Part shown: positions 1 to 9,517 of the stretch, in pieces
Numbering within the stretch: the stretch's first letter is position 1
Layout: every line of letters begins with the position of its first letter
Assembly: GCF_014192015.1 (NCBI RefSeq)
Contig: NZ_JACHXJ010000002.1
Span: forward strand, 310,001 to 374,000
Direction: 5' to 3'
From: Paenibacillus rhizosphaerae
GTDB taxonomy: Bacteria; Bacillota; Bacilli; Paenibacillales; Paenibacillaceae
Length of the DNA: 64,000 bases
Program-made: the position numbers and the translations under genes
Notes under the pieces: model-generated
What the model saw: only the letters and a program-made list of their open reading frames with translations
The model's database searches: none
What the model was told of the DNA's origin: nothing

Positions 1-1019
1 TTCAGCGTTCCCTGGATGACATGACGGCAAACGGCGTGGAGTGCTGCGTGATGGAGGTTTCCTCTCATGCTCTGGAACAAGGACGGGTGAAGGGTACAGA
101 CTTCCGTACCGCCATTTTCACCAACTTGACTCAAGACCACCTCGACTATCATAAAACGATGGAGGAATACCGCGCAGCCAAAGGCTTGTTCTTCGCCCGC
201 CTGGGCAACAAATTTGCCCACCAGCCGGAGCAGCGCAAGTTTGCCGTGCTGAATGCGGATGATGAAGCGTCTTCCTACTTCGCCAAAATTACGGCAGCGG
301 AAGTCATTACATACGGTGTTGAGAACAGCGCGGACGTCCGGGCAACCGACGTGAAGGTGACGGCGCAGGGAACTTCCTTCCATGTGGACACCTTCCGGGG
401 CAGTGCCGATATCCAGCTGAGAATGGTCGGCAAGTTCAACGTATATAATGCGCTGGCCGCCATCACCGCCGGCCTGCTGGAAGGCATTGAGCTGGAAAAT
501 ATCAAGCGCAGCCTGGAATCGGTACCGGGCGTGGACGGACGGGTCGAGTCGGTGGATGCCGGACAGCCTTTTGCCGTTATCGTCGACTACGCGCATACGC
601 CTGACGGTCTGGAGAACGTGCTGAAGACGGTTAACGAATTCGCCGAAGGCCGGATCATCACCGTGTTTGGCTGCGGCGGGGACCGGGACCGGACCAAACG
701 TCCGATCATGGGCAAAATCGCGGCCAAGTACAGCGACTTCATTTTTGTCACATCCGACAACCCGAGAACGGAAGATCCGGAGCTGATTCTGAAGGACATC
801 GAGCAGGGTCTGAAGGATGACAGCGTTCCGCAGGAGCGCTACGAGATGATCGTGGACCGGCGGACGGCTATACAAAAGGCTATTGAAATGGCAAGCCCTC
901 AGGATGTAGTATTGATTGCGGGGAAAGGTCATGAGACCTATCAAACCATTGGTACGACGAACTATGACTTCGACGACCGTGAAGTTGCCAAGGAAGCGAT
1001 AAGGGGATTGGATAAGTGA
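1..1019 (+). CDS. murE: UDP-N-acetylmuramoyl-tripeptide synthetase (meso-DAP adding), 5' partial
   Basis: Cytoplasmic Mur ligase that adds the third stem-peptide residue to UDP-MurNAc-L-Ala-D-Glu. The frame is open from the window's left edge (codons from base 3), so the N-terminal ATP loop is missing. The central ligase domain and the C-terminal domain are present, with the motif DNPRTEDPELI. In this family DNPR marks meso-diaminopimelate rather than lysine specificity. The stop lies inside the murF start, giving a 4-base overlap that implies translational coupling. First gene of the visible dcw run. The 5' truncation comes only from the window edge. Confidence 0.97.
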   Translation, partial: QRSLDDMTANGVECCVMEVSSHALEQGRVKGTDFRTAIFTNLTQDHLDYHKTMEEYRAAKGLFFARLGNKFAHQPEQRKFAVLNADDEASSYFAKITAAEVITYGVENSADVRATDVKVTAQGTSFHVDTFRGSADIQLRMVGKFNVYNALAAITAGLLEGIELENIKRSLESVPGVDGRVESVDAGQPFAVIVDYAHTPDGLENVLKTVNEFAEGRIITVFGCGGDRDRTKRPIMGKIAAKYSDFIFVTSDNPRTEDPELILKDIEQGLKDDSVPQERYEMIVDRRTAIQKAIEMASPQDVVLIAGKGHETYQTIGTTNYDFDDREVAKEAIRGLDK

Positions 1020-2419
1020 TTACGACGACTTTAGGCCAAATGGCCGCCATGTGCGGAGGAACTCTCTCGCAGGAACAACACCGGGATCTGCCGATTCAAG
1101 GCGTGTTTACGGACTCCCGCAAAATAAAGCAAGGAAGCCTGTTCGTCCCGCTCGTCGGGGAGCGTTTCGACGGACACGCTTATGCCGAATCCGTACTGAA
1201 GGACGGAGCGGGCGCGACACTGTGGCAGCGTGATCGGGGCGAGGCGCCGGTAGGAGCGGTCATTGTTGTCGATGACACGCTGGCGGCGCTGCAGACCCTG
1301 GCTGAGGCCTATCTGGCGGAAGTAGGCTGCCGCGTAGTCGGCATTACGGGCAGCAACGGCAAAACGACGACGAAGGATATGGTGTATACCCTTCTCTCAA
1401 CAACCTACAAAGTTCATAAAACCGGGGGCAATTTCAATAATCATATTGGACTGCCCTTAACCATTTTGGAGATGCCGGCGGACACGGAAATCGCCGTATT
1501 GGAGATGGGGATGAGCGGCCGGCATGAGATCGAGCGTCTCTCCCAAATCGCCCGTCCTGATGTGGCGGTCATTACGAATATCGGGGAAGCGCATCTGCTT
1601 CAGCTCGGTTCAAGACATGAAATCGCCCGGGCCAAGGTGGAAATTATCAGCGGCATGAAGCCAGGCGGTCTTCTGATTTATCATGGCGACGAGCCGCTGA
1701 TTCCTACGGTGCTCGGCGAACCCGAAACGGTGAAACCCGAAGGTCTCCGGACTTTTACGTTCGGATTGGACCAAAGCAACGACGATTATCCCACAGGAAT
1801 GATGTTCCACAGCAAGGGGATTATTTTTACGTCATTGCTGCATCCGGAGGAGGGGCTGGATCTGCCGCTGCTTGGCCAGCATAACGTCATTAACTGCCTG
1901 GCGGCTCTGGCGGTGGCCCGTCATTTCGGCATTTCGGAGGAGAACATCCGCACGGGACTGACCGGACTGCATCTGACCGGGATGCGGATCGAGCAAATCG
2001 TGGCCCCGAGCGGCCTGACCATCCTGAATGACGCCTACAATGCCAGCCCGACCTCCATGAAGGCGGCGATCGACGCGCTTCATAGTCTCAAAGGCTATCA
2101 TCACAAGGTGGCCGTGCTGGGGGACATGCTGGAGCTTGGGCCGCAGGAGAAGGAGTTCCATGCCGAGATCGGGCAGTACGCCGCGGCGGACCGGGTGGAT
2201 GTGCTGTACACGTACGGAACGTTGTCGGAGGAGACTGCTGAAGCGGCCCGGAAGATTCGTCCGGACCTGAGCGTATTTTCTTTTACGGATAAAGCGGAGC
2301 TGATTCCTCATCTCATCAAGCGCGTTCATGCTAAGGATGTCGTGCTCGTAAAGGCATCGCGGGGTATGAAGCTCGAAGAAATTGTGGATGCTCTAGTTAA
2401 GGAAAACTTGCAGAAATAG
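1016..2419 (+). CDS. murF: UDP-N-acetylmuramoyl-tripeptide--D-alanyl-D-alanine ligase
   Basis: Adds D-Ala-D-Ala to the UDP-MurNAc tripeptide, the last cytoplasmic step in making the pentapeptide. 467 residues, normal for the family. The ATP-binding loop GITGSNGKTTTKDM is near residue 110, followed by the central ligase domain and the C-terminal domain. The GTG start sits in the GTGA overlap with murE. The stop is followed by 20 bases before mraY. Co-transcribed with its neighbours; no internal terminator is visible. Confidence 0.97.
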   Translation: MITTTLGQMAAMCGGTLSQEQHRDLPIQGVFTDSRKIKQGSLFVPLVGERFDGHAYAESVLKDGAGATLWQRDRGEAPVGAVIVVDDTLAALQTLAEAYLAEVGCRVVGITGSNGKTTTKDMVYTLLSTTYKVHKTGGNFNNHIGLPLTILEMPADTEIAVLEMGMSGRHEIERLSQIARPDVAVITNIGEAHLLQLGSRHEIARAKVEIISGMKPGGLLIYHGDEPLIPTVLGEPETVKPEGLRTFTFGLDQSNDDYPTGMMFHSKGIIFTSLLHPEEGLDLPLLGQHNVINCLAALAVARHFGISEENIRTGLTGLHLTGMRIEQIVAPSGLTILNDAYNASPTSMKAAIDALHSLKGYHHKVAVLGDMLELGPQEKEFHAEIGQYAAADRVDVLYTYGTLSEETAEAARKIRPDLSVFSFTDKAELIPHLIKRVHAKDVVLVKASRGMKLEEIVDALVKENLQK

Positions 2420-2439
2420 CGCACAGAGGGGGTGAATCC

Positions 2440-3405
2440 ATGGACTATCAACTATTGCTGTTAACGATCGGCGTATCTTTTATTCTCGCGGTGATTGCCG
2501 CTCCACTGCTCATTCCGCTGCTCAGGCGTATGAAGTTCGGCCAGCAGGTCCGCGACGACGGGCCGCAGACCCATTTGAAGAAGGCGGGAACGCCGACAAT
2601 GGGCGGGATCGTCATTATTTTGGCTTTTACGCTTGCTTTTCTGAAATTTTCCGTCATTAATACGGATTTTTATGTGCTGCTCGTGGCCACACTTGGCTTC
2701 GGCCTGGTCGGATTTCTTGATGATTATATTAAAATCGTGTTCAAGCGTTCTCTCGGACTGACGGCGAAACAGAAGCTTATCTTGCAGCTGCTCTTCGCGG
2801 CGATCATGTGTTACCTGCTCATTCAGAACGGTCACAGCACGGCGATCAGCGTGCCGGGAACGTCGTGGTCGTTTGACTGGGGCGGATGGTTTTATTATCC
2901 GTTCATCGTCATTATGATGATGGCCGTGACCAACGCGGTCAATTTCACGGACGGGGTCGACGGGCTGCTGTCCGGTGTCAGTGCCATCGCTTTTGCCGCT
3001 TTCGCCATCGTCGCCATGCAGGCGACCTCGCTGTCAGCCGCCGTTTGTGCCGCTGCCATGATCGGGGCGGTGCTCGGTTTTCTTGTATTTAACGCCCATC
3101 CGGCCAAAGTATTTATGGGGGATACGGGTTCGCTCGGCATCGGCGGAGCCATCGGAGGCATCGCCATCGTCACCAAAACCGAGCTGTTATTCATCGTGAT
3201 CGGCGGCGTGTTCGTCATCGAAATGCTGTCCGTCGTTCTTCAGGTCGCATCATTCAAGACCCGGGGCAAACGCATCTTTAAAATGAGTCCGATTCACCAT
3301 CACTTCGAGCTGACCGGATGGTCCGAATGGCGGGTTGTCATCACCTTCTGGGCGGTAGGGATCGTGCTCGCGGGACTTGGACTTTACTTGAACAAGGGGT
3401 TGTAG
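2440..3405 (+). CDS. mraY: Phospho-N-acetylmuramoyl-pentapeptide transferase
   Basis: Integral membrane enzyme that transfers phospho-MurNAc-pentapeptide to undecaprenyl phosphate to make lipid I. 321 residues with about ten hydrophobic segments. Family motifs seen: DDYIK near residue 95, NFTDGVDGLLSG near 167, and the C-terminal PIHHHFE loop. ATG start follows an AGAGGGGGTGA ribosome site. murD begins three bases after the stop, so the two are surely in one transcript. Confidence 0.98.
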   Translation: MDYQLLLLTIGVSFILAVIAAPLLIPLLRRMKFGQQVRDDGPQTHLKKAGTPTMGGIVIILAFTLAFLKFSVINTDFYVLLVATLGFGLVGFLDDYIKIVFKRSLGLTAKQKLILQLLFAAIMCYLLIQNGHSTAISVPGTSWSFDWGGWFYYPFIVIMMMAVTNAVNFTDGVDGLLSGVSAIAFAAFAIVAMQATSLSAAVCAAAMIGAVLGFLVFNAHPAKVFMGDTGSLGIGGAIGGIAIVTKTELLFIVIGGVFVIEMLSVVLQVASFKTRGKRIFKMSPIHHHFELTGWSEWRVVITFWAVGIVLAGLGLYLNKGL

Positions 3406-3408
3406 AAG

Positions 3409-4830
3409 ATGAAGCATCCAGATTCGTACAGGGGTAAAGAGATCGTAGTGCTCGGGCTTGCCCGAAGCGGTGTACAGGTCGCCAAAGTGCTGCACCAGGC
3501 CGGTGCGATTGTCACCGTAAATGATCGAAAGGAAAAGGATCAATGTCCCGAAGCCGGGGAACTGGAGACCTTGGGAATTACCGTCATTTGCGGCGGTCAT
3601 CCCGAGGGGCTGGTTCATCCCGGTATTTCTCTGCTCGTCAAAAATCCGGGAATTCCGTATACCGCTCCGCCGGTTCAGGAGGCGCAGAAGCTCGGGATCG
3701 AAGTGGTGACCGAGGTGGAGGTCGCCTATCATATCTGCGAGGCGCCGATTATCGGGATTACCGGCTCCAACGGCAAAACGACCACCACGACGTGGGTGGG
3801 CCAAATGCTGGAAGCGGCCGGCATGCGTCCGATCGTCGCCGGCAACATCGGCACGCCGCTGTGCGAAGCGGCGCAGGATGCCGATGCGGGCAACTGGATG
3901 GTGACCGAGCTCAGCAGCTTCCAACTGAAAGGGACGACGGATTTCCGTCCGCGTGTCGGCTGCCTGCTGAACCTGACCGAAACCCATCTCGATTATCATG
4001 GCAGCATGGAAGACTATGCTTCTTCGAAAGCGAAAATGTTCGCTAACCAGAAAGAGGAAGATACCGCGGTCCTCAATTGGGATGATTCTTACTGCCGCAG
4101 CCTGGTGCCTTATATAAAGGCCAAGCTGCTTCCGTTCTCGACGACGGAGGAACTGCAAGTCGGCGTGTATGTGAGCCCGCCTTATATTCCGGACACGGAA
4201 GACGATCAAGAGCGCAGCATTGTATACCGCGATTCGGACGGGCGGTCCCAGGTAATCATCCCCGTGAAGGAAATCGGTATTCCCGGCCGGTTTAACGTCG
4301 CAAACGCCGCAGCGGCCTGCGCCATCGCGATCGCCGCCGGGGCGGCACCAGACAAGTTGGCCGAACCTCTGGCTTCGTTCCACGGGGTAGAGCACCGTTT
4401 GGAGTATGTGAGAGACGTTGGCGGCGCTGCTTATTACAACAATTCCAAAGCGACGAATGCCAAAGCGACGGGCATGGCCCTCGCTTCGTTCCATCAGCCG
4501 GTCGTGCTGATAGCCGGCGGTCTGGACCGCGGATCGGATTACATGGAGCTGATGCCGCTGCTGAGCGAGCACGTCAAGGCGGTCGTGGTGCTCGGCGAAA
4601 CAGCGGATAAAATCGCGAAAGTTGCCGAAATGGCCGGATTAAAGCATATCCGTAAAGCCGATACTGGTGAGGACGCCACCGCTGTGCTGCGTTCCGCGGT
4701 ACAAGAGGCCGCAGCTCTCGCCGAAGCCGGAGACGTCGTTCTGCTCTCACCGGCCTGCGCGAGCTGGGACATGTTTACCTCATATGAAGAGCGTGGACGC
4801 ATTTTTAAAGAGGCGGTGCATAATCTTTAA
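3409..4830 (+). CDS. murD: UDP-N-acetylmuramoyl-L-alanine--D-glutamate ligase
   Basis: Adds D-glutamate to UDP-MurNAc-L-Ala in the cytoplasm. 473 residues, a little longer than the usual ~450. It has an N-terminal Rossmann-like domain (VVLGLARSGV near residue 13), the ATP loop GITGSNGKTTTTTW near residue 115, the HLDYHGSMEDY segment of the Mur ligase core, and a C-terminal domain ending with LLSPACASWDMF. Lies between mraY and spoVE, as in Bacillus. Confidence 0.98.
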   Translation: MKHPDSYRGKEIVVLGLARSGVQVAKVLHQAGAIVTVNDRKEKDQCPEAGELETLGITVICGGHPEGLVHPGISLLVKNPGIPYTAPPVQEAQKLGIEVVTEVEVAYHICEAPIIGITGSNGKTTTTTWVGQMLEAAGMRPIVAGNIGTPLCEAAQDADAGNWMVTELSSFQLKGTTDFRPRVGCLLNLTETHLDYHGSMEDYASSKAKMFANQKEEDTAVLNWDDSYCRSLVPYIKAKLLPFSTTEELQVGVYVSPPYIPDTEDDQERSIVYRDSDGRSQVIIPVKEIGIPGRFNVANAAAACAIAIAAGAAPDKLAEPLASFHGVEHRLEYVRDVGGAAYYNNSKATNAKATGMALASFHQPVVLIAGGLDRGSDYMELMPLLSEHVKAVVVLGETADKIAKVAEMAGLKHIRKADTGEDATAVLRSAVQEAAALAEAGDVVLLSPACASWDMFTSYEERGRIFKEAVHNL

Positions 4831-4878
4831 GTAGGGGGGTGGATAAGCCCCTACTTCCTGGCAAAAGGTGGCCTCCTC

Positions 4879-5976
4879 ATGAACAAGACACGACCGGCGC
4901 CGGATCTGTGGCTCTTTCTCTGTATTTTGGGCCTGCTGACGATCGGCATGATCATGGTATACAGCGCTGGCTCCGTACTGGGCTTTCACGATTACGGCGA
5001 CTCATTCTATTTCGTCAAGCGACAGATGCTGTTTGCCGGACTCGGACTGGTCGCGATGTTTTTTACCGCAAATTTGGACTACCATGTATGGAAAAAATAC
5101 GCCAAGGCGGGACTGATCATCTGCTTCGGCCTGCTCGTCATCGTCCTGATTCCGGGCATCGGCGTTGTGCGCGGGGGTGCCCGGAGCTGGCTCGGGATTA
5201 GCTCCTTCGGCATTCAGCCCTCCGAATTCATGAAGCTCGGGATGATTCTGTTCCTGTCGAAGTGGCTGAGCAGCGAGAATTTCAACATTACGGCGTTCGG
5301 CAGAGGGCTGCTGCCGCCCCTCGGTCTGATTGGACTGGCCTTCGGCCTGATCATGATGCAGCCGGATTTGGGGACCGGCACGGTGATGTTGGGGGCGTCG
5401 ATGATGATCGTTTTTACGGCAGGGGCCAAGCTCAGCCATCTGGGGTTTCTCGGACTCGGCGGGGTAGCCGGCTTTGCGGGGCTGATCATTGCCGCGCCCT
5501 ACCGTCTGAAGCGCATTACCGCTTTTCTAGATCCATGGTCGGATCCGCTCGGCGCCGGTTACCAGATTATCCAGTCGCTGTACGCGATCGGACCCGGCGG
5601 GCTCGGGGGGCTTGGACTCGGGATGAGCCGGCAGAAATACAGCTACGTGCCGGAGCCCCAGACCGACTTTATTTTCTCCATTCTGGCGGAGGAGCTTGGA
5701 TTTATCGGCGGTCTGATCGTGCTGCTGCTGTTCCTGGTGCTCGTCTGGCGCGGGATGCGGGTGGCCATGACGATCCCGGACCGGTTCGGAAGCCTGCTGG
5801 CCGTCGGCATCATCGGCATGGTTGCCGTCCAGGTCGTCATTAACATCGGCGTGGTCATCGGCATGATGCCGGTCACCGGAATTACGCTCCCGCTGATCAG
5901 TTACGGAGGTTCATCGTTAACCCTGATGCTGACCGCGCTCGGCATTTTACTTAATCTATCACGTTATGCGAGGTGA
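4879..5976 (+). CDS. spoVE: SEDS-family glycosyltransferase, SpoVE/FtsW type
   Basis: Polytopic SEDS (FtsW/RodA/SpoVE) protein that polymerises glycan strands from lipid II. 365 residues with about ten transmembrane segments. Family motifs: GGARSWLGI and QPSEFMKLG near residues 100-120, and PLISYGGSS near the C-terminus. Its place between murD and murG matches spoVE of B. subtilis, where it serves spore cortex synthesis. In an organism with no second copy it could serve division as FtsW, which sequence alone does not settle. Its stop overlaps the region just before the murG start. Confidence 0.9.
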   Translation: MNKTRPAPDLWLFLCILGLLTIGMIMVYSAGSVLGFHDYGDSFYFVKRQMLFAGLGLVAMFFTANLDYHVWKKYAKAGLIICFGLLVIVLIPGIGVVRGGARSWLGISSFGIQPSEFMKLGMILFLSKWLSSENFNITAFGRGLLPPLGLIGLAFGLIMMQPDLGTGTVMLGASMMIVFTAGAKLSHLGFLGLGGVAGFAGLIIAAPYRLKRITAFLDPWSDPLGAGYQIIQSLYAIGPGGLGGLGLGMSRQKYSYVPEPQTDFIFSILAEELGFIGGLIVLLLFLVLVWRGMRVAMTIPDRFGSLLAVGIIGMVAVQVVINIGVVIGMMPVTGITLPLISYGGSSLTLMLTALGILLNLSRYAR

Positions 5977-5981
5977 ATACA

Positions 5982-7091
5982 TTGCGCGTCGTATTATCCG
6001 GTGGCGGTACGGGAGGACATATCTACCCGGCCGTCGCCGTCGCGAGACAATGTGAAGCGGAAGATCCTGATTCCGAATTTTTATATATTGGCGGTACACG
6101 GGGACTGGAGAGCAAGCTTGTTCCCCAGGAAAATCTCCCGTTTGAGGCCATCGACATTACGGGATTTCGCCGTAAGCTATCGATGGACAATGTGAAAACG
6201 GTTATGCGTTTTCTAAAGGGAGTCCAAACATCGAAGAAGCTGCTGAAGGAATTTAAGCCGGACGTCGTCATCGGCACCGGCGGTTATGTCTGCGGTCCTG
6301 TGGTGTACGCGGCTGCCAAGCTCGGCATCCCGAGCATCATTCATGAACAGAATGCCATCCCCGGGCTGACGAATCAGTTTCTGAGCCGGTACGTCAGCAC
6401 GGTCGCCGTAAGCTTTGAAGGTTCCGAAGGCGCCTTTCCCAAAGCCAAACGGGTGATTTACACCGGGAATCCGCGGGCGACGACGGTTCAGACGGCGAAC
6501 CGGGAAAGAGGCTTTGCCACACTGGGCATTCCGATGAACAGCTCCGTCGTTCTGATCGTGGGCGGCAGTAGAGGGGCCAAGGCCATTAACGACGCCATGA
6601 TCGAAATGGCGCCGCGGCTTGAGAAGCTGAAGCATATCCAGTTCGTTTATGTTACCGGAGAAGCCTATTTTGACCAAACGCGTGAGGATATCAGGAGCCG
6701 GCTTGGAAGCCTTCCTAATCATCTTCACGTTTTGCCATATATTCATAACATGCCGGAAGTGCTTGCGGCGACTTCCCTGATCGTTAACCGTGCCGGGGCT
6801 TCTTTCCTGGCGGAGATCACATCGCTCGGGATTCCATCCATTCTTATTCCTTCCCCGAATGTGACCAACAACCATCAGGTGGCCAACGCAAGAGAGCTGG
6901 AGAAGGCCGGCGCCGCCAAAGTCATCCTGGAGAAAGAGTTGACGGGCAAGCGGCTCTATGAGTCCATTGAGGATATCATGATGAATTACAATTTGCAGCA
7001 GGAAATGTCCGCAAGCTCCCGGAGCCTGGGCAAACCGGATTCGGCCAAGGTCATCGTGGAGGAAATGCGGCGCCTGTCGCGGGGCCGGTGA
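5982..7091 (+). CDS. murG: UDP-GlcNAc:lipid I N-acetylglucosaminyltransferase
   Basis: Membrane-associated GT28 enzyme that converts lipid I to lipid II. The glycine-rich VLSGGGTGGHIYPA motif lies at the N-terminus and HEQNAIPGLTN near residue 125. The donor site has IVNRAGASFLAE near residue 265. I chose the TTG at 5982 because AGGTGA at 5971-5976 is 5 bases upstream and the product then begins like other MurG proteins. A GTG three codons earlier overlaps that ribosome site. 369 residues. Confidence 0.97.
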   Translation: MRVVLSGGGTGGHIYPAVAVARQCEAEDPDSEFLYIGGTRGLESKLVPQENLPFEAIDITGFRRKLSMDNVKTVMRFLKGVQTSKKLLKEFKPDVVIGTGGYVCGPVVYAAAKLGIPSIIHEQNAIPGLTNQFLSRYVSTVAVSFEGSEGAFPKAKRVIYTGNPRATTVQTANRERGFATLGIPMNSSVVLIVGGSRGAKAINDAMIEMAPRLEKLKHIQFVYVTGEAYFDQTREDIRSRLGSLPNHLHVLPYIHNMPEVLAATSLIVNRAGASFLAEITSLGIPSILIPSPNVTNNHQVANARELEKAGAAKVILEKELTGKRLYESIEDIMMNYNLQQEMSASSRSLGKPDSAKVIVEEMRRLSRGR

Positions 7092-7098
7092 AAGCCGT

Positions 7099-7160
7099 GG
7101 GCGATTGTCACACACGCGGTATGTACTACATAAGATACTCTATAATCGTGACAATCACCC
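7099..7160. repeat. Interrupted inverted repeat between murG and murB
   Basis: Left arm 7099-7111 (GGGCGATTGTCAC) and right arm 7148-7160 (GTGACAATCACCC) match at 12 of 13 positions and enclose 36 bases. A TATAAT hexamer at 7141-7146 abuts the right arm, but no convincing -35 lies 16-18 bases upstream. The arrangement could be an operator or an RNA stem. Function not known. Confidence 0.55.
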
Positions 7161-7250
7161 ATGGAATACCGGCACGGTTCTACGATCGGCCGCAGTATAC
7201 CGGTCCTTACCGCTTCTTTCCCGCTTACGAATAAAGGAGGATGCTTTGCG

Positions 7251-8156
7251 ATGCAGCAGTGGAAGTCCCTACTGTCCGAAGCCCATGTCGGAACGATTCG
7301 CTGGAATGAACCTCTGGAGAGCTATACCACCTGGAAAATCGGCGGTCCTGCCGACGCGCTTGTCATCCCAGGCAGCGTGGAGCAACTGGTAAGACTGATT
7401 TCCCTGCTGCATGCGAATCAAATCCCCTGGCTGCAGATCGGCCGCGGCTCCAACCTGCTCATTGCCGACAAAGGCTTTCGCGGTGTCGTGATCAAACTGG
7501 GCGGGGAGCTCGATCATGCCCATTTTCAGGGAAACCGGGTTACCGCCGGAGGAGGCTTCTCCCTCGTAAAGCTTAGTGTCCTGGCCGGAAAAGAGGGTTT
7601 AACAGGCCTCGAGTTTGCGGGAGGGATACCCGGAAGCGCAGGGGGTGCCGTGTTTATGAACGCCGGGGCTCATGGGTCTGATGTGTCACGCATATTCAAG
7701 TCCGCTGAGATTGTACTGGATACAGGAGAATTGGTGACTTACACTGCAGAAGAGATGGCCTTTGCCTATCGTCACTCCATCCTTCATGAGCGCAAAGGGA
7801 TCGTGGCAACAGCCGTGTTTGAACTGCGGCCTGGAGACCGCAAGCAAATTGCGGAAGCGATGGCCCACTTCAAAGAATACCGGCGCTGCACCCAACCGCT
7901 GCAGATGGCCTGCGCGGGGAGCGTGTTCCGCAATCCTCCAGGCGATCATGCCGCCAGGCTGGTGGAGCATGCCGGTTTGAAGGGCAAACGGATAGGAGGG
8001 GCAGAAGTGTCCATGCAGCACGCCAATTTCATTGTAAACACCGGTCAAGCGACAGCAGAGGACGTGCTCACATTAATGCATCACATTCAGGAGACGATTC
8101 AAACTGAATACGGCATTGAACTGATGCCGGAAGTGTATGCGGTTGGTGAGCGGTAA
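7251..8156 (+). CDS. murB: UDP-N-acetylenolpyruvoylglucosamine reductase
   Basis: FAD-dependent cytoplasmic enzyme that reduces UDP-GlcNAc-enolpyruvate to UDP-MurNAc. The ATG at 7251 is preceded by AAAGGAGG 9 bases upstream; the frame is open further upstream but lacks a comparable site. 301 residues, the usual length of the Bacillus (type II) enzyme. Seen: LQIGRGSNLL and the flavin-binding GIPGSAGGAVFMNAGAHG, with CAGSVFRNPPG carrying the catalytic serine and MPEV the C-terminal glutamate. murA follows after 16 bases. Confidence 0.96.
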   Translation: MQQWKSLLSEAHVGTIRWNEPLESYTTWKIGGPADALVIPGSVEQLVRLISLLHANQIPWLQIGRGSNLLIADKGFRGVVIKLGGELDHAHFQGNRVTAGGGFSLVKLSVLAGKEGLTGLEFAGGIPGSAGGAVFMNAGAHGSDVSRIFKSAEIVLDTGELVTYTAEEMAFAYRHSILHERKGIVATAVFELRPGDRKQIAEAMAHFKEYRRCTQPLQMACAGSVFRNPPGDHAARLVEHAGLKGKRIGGAEVSMQHANFIVNTGQATAEDVLTLMHHIQETIQTEYGIELMPEVYAVGER

Positions 8157-8172
8157 ACTCGGAGGTGATACA

Positions 8173-9456
8173 TTGGACAAATTGGTGATTGAGGGTGGTA
8201 AAGCCCTATCAGGAACCATACGTATCCATGGAGCAAAAAATGCCGCATTGCCGATTTTGGCAGCAAGCTTGCTGGCCGCAGGCGAAGTTCGGCTGAATAA
8301 TGTCCCCCGGCTGCTGGACATTGATGTGATGCTGGGCATTCTCGAAAGGATCGGCTGCAAGACGCTGCATGAGCAGGAGACGGTCACCGTGGATACATCG
8401 TCCGCCAATTCGTTTCATGTGCCGGAAGACTTAATGGGGCAAATGCGTTCCTCCATATTTCTGATGGGTCCCCTTCTGGCCAGGTTCGGCGAGGTTGCCG
8501 TTTATCAGCCGGGCGGATGTGCGATTGGCGAACGGAAAATCGACCTTCATCTGAGGGGGCTTCAGGAGCTTGGTGCGGAAATCGAGGAGAGGGATCAGCA
8601 AATTATTTGCAGGGCGCGCAAATTAACCGGTGCCGACATCCATTTGGATTTTCCCAGCGTAGGGGCTACCGAAAACATTATGATGGCCGCGGCCACCGCC
8701 AGCGGAACGACGACGATTTCGAACGCCGCGCGCGAACCGGAAATCCAGGACTTAGCCAACTTCTTGAACAGGATGGGAGCCAGCATTATCGGCGCGGGTA
8801 CGGATACGATCACGATCCAGGGGGTCCAGGAGCTGACCCCATGCACTTATGAAATCATTCCTGACCGGATCGTGGCCGGAACCGTCATGATTGCAGCGGC
8901 GGCGACGCGGGGCAACGTCACTTTGACGCACTGCAATCCGGCGCACTTGTCTTCGCTTATCCACGTGTTGAAGCGCGCTGGTGTTCAAATCAGTATTCTC
9001 AATGATATAATGAGCGTAAGCTGCATGAGCCGCCCCAAAGCGGTGGAACGGATCGTAACATCACCGTATCCGTCGTTTCCCACTGACTTGCAGTCCCAGG
9101 TGATGGTGCTCCTGTCGTTAGCCGACGGTTTCAGCGTCATGAAGGAGACGGTATTTGAAGGCCGGTTCAAGCATGTCGACGAGCTGACCCGTATGGGCGC
9201 GGATATTACGATCGACCTGAACAGCGCTTTTATCCGCGGGGTGCAGCGCCTTTACGGAGCCACGGTCGAAGCCACGGACTTGCGGGCCGGCGCGGCGCTG
9301 GTCATTGCAGGTCTGGCCGCACAGGGCAAAACGGTGGTGGAGCAGGTGCATCATATCGACCGCGGTTACGATCATATCGAAATGCTGTTCCAAAAACTCG
9401 GAGCGGATATACATCGGTTTACGCCGGTACCCAAACCGCTTGATTTAGCTAATTAA
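8173..9456 (+). CDS. murA: UDP-N-acetylglucosamine 1-carboxyvinyltransferase
   Basis: Catalyses the first committed step of peptidoglycan synthesis, transfer of enolpyruvate to UDP-GlcNAc. The TTG start at 8173 is set by CGGAGGTGA seven bases upstream; a longer in-frame ATG at 8137 lies within murB and has no ribosome site. 427 residues. HGAKNAALPI near residue 20 and PGGCAIGERKIDLHL near 115 carry the substrate lysine and the fosfomycin-target cysteine. In B. subtilis the murA paralogues are not in this cluster, so its place between murB and divIB is a lineage trait. Confidence 0.96.
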   Translation: MDKLVIEGGKALSGTIRIHGAKNAALPILAASLLAAGEVRLNNVPRLLDIDVMLGILERIGCKTLHEQETVTVDTSSANSFHVPEDLMGQMRSSIFLMGPLLARFGEVAVYQPGGCAIGERKIDLHLRGLQELGAEIEERDQQIICRARKLTGADIHLDFPSVGATENIMMAAATASGTTTISNAAREPEIQDLANFLNRMGASIIGAGTDTITIQGVQELTPCTYEIIPDRIVAGTVMIAAAATRGNVTLTHCNPAHLSSLIHVLKRAGVQISILNDIMSVSCMSRPKAVERIVTSPYPSFPTDLQSQVMVLLSLADGFSVMKETVFEGRFKHVDELTRMGADITIDLNSAFIRGVQRLYGATVEATDLRAGAALVIAGLAAQGKTVVEQVHHIDRGYDHIEMLFQKLGADIHRFTPVPKPLDLAN

Positions 9457-9463
9457 CGCCATG

Positions 9464-9494
9464 CTTATCCCCTTCGCCAGTTGAAGGGGATAAG
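9464..9494 (+). terminator. Hairpin between murA and divIB
   Basis: A perfect 12-base stem (CTTATCCCCTTC, 9464-9475, with 9483-9494) encloses a 7-base loop. It is followed by AGGCATTTTATGG, so the T-tract is poor. It could be a partial terminator or an mRNA-processing or stability element within the operon. Confidence 0.55.
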
Positions 9495-9517
9495 AGGCAT
9501 TTTATGGAGAGTATCCT

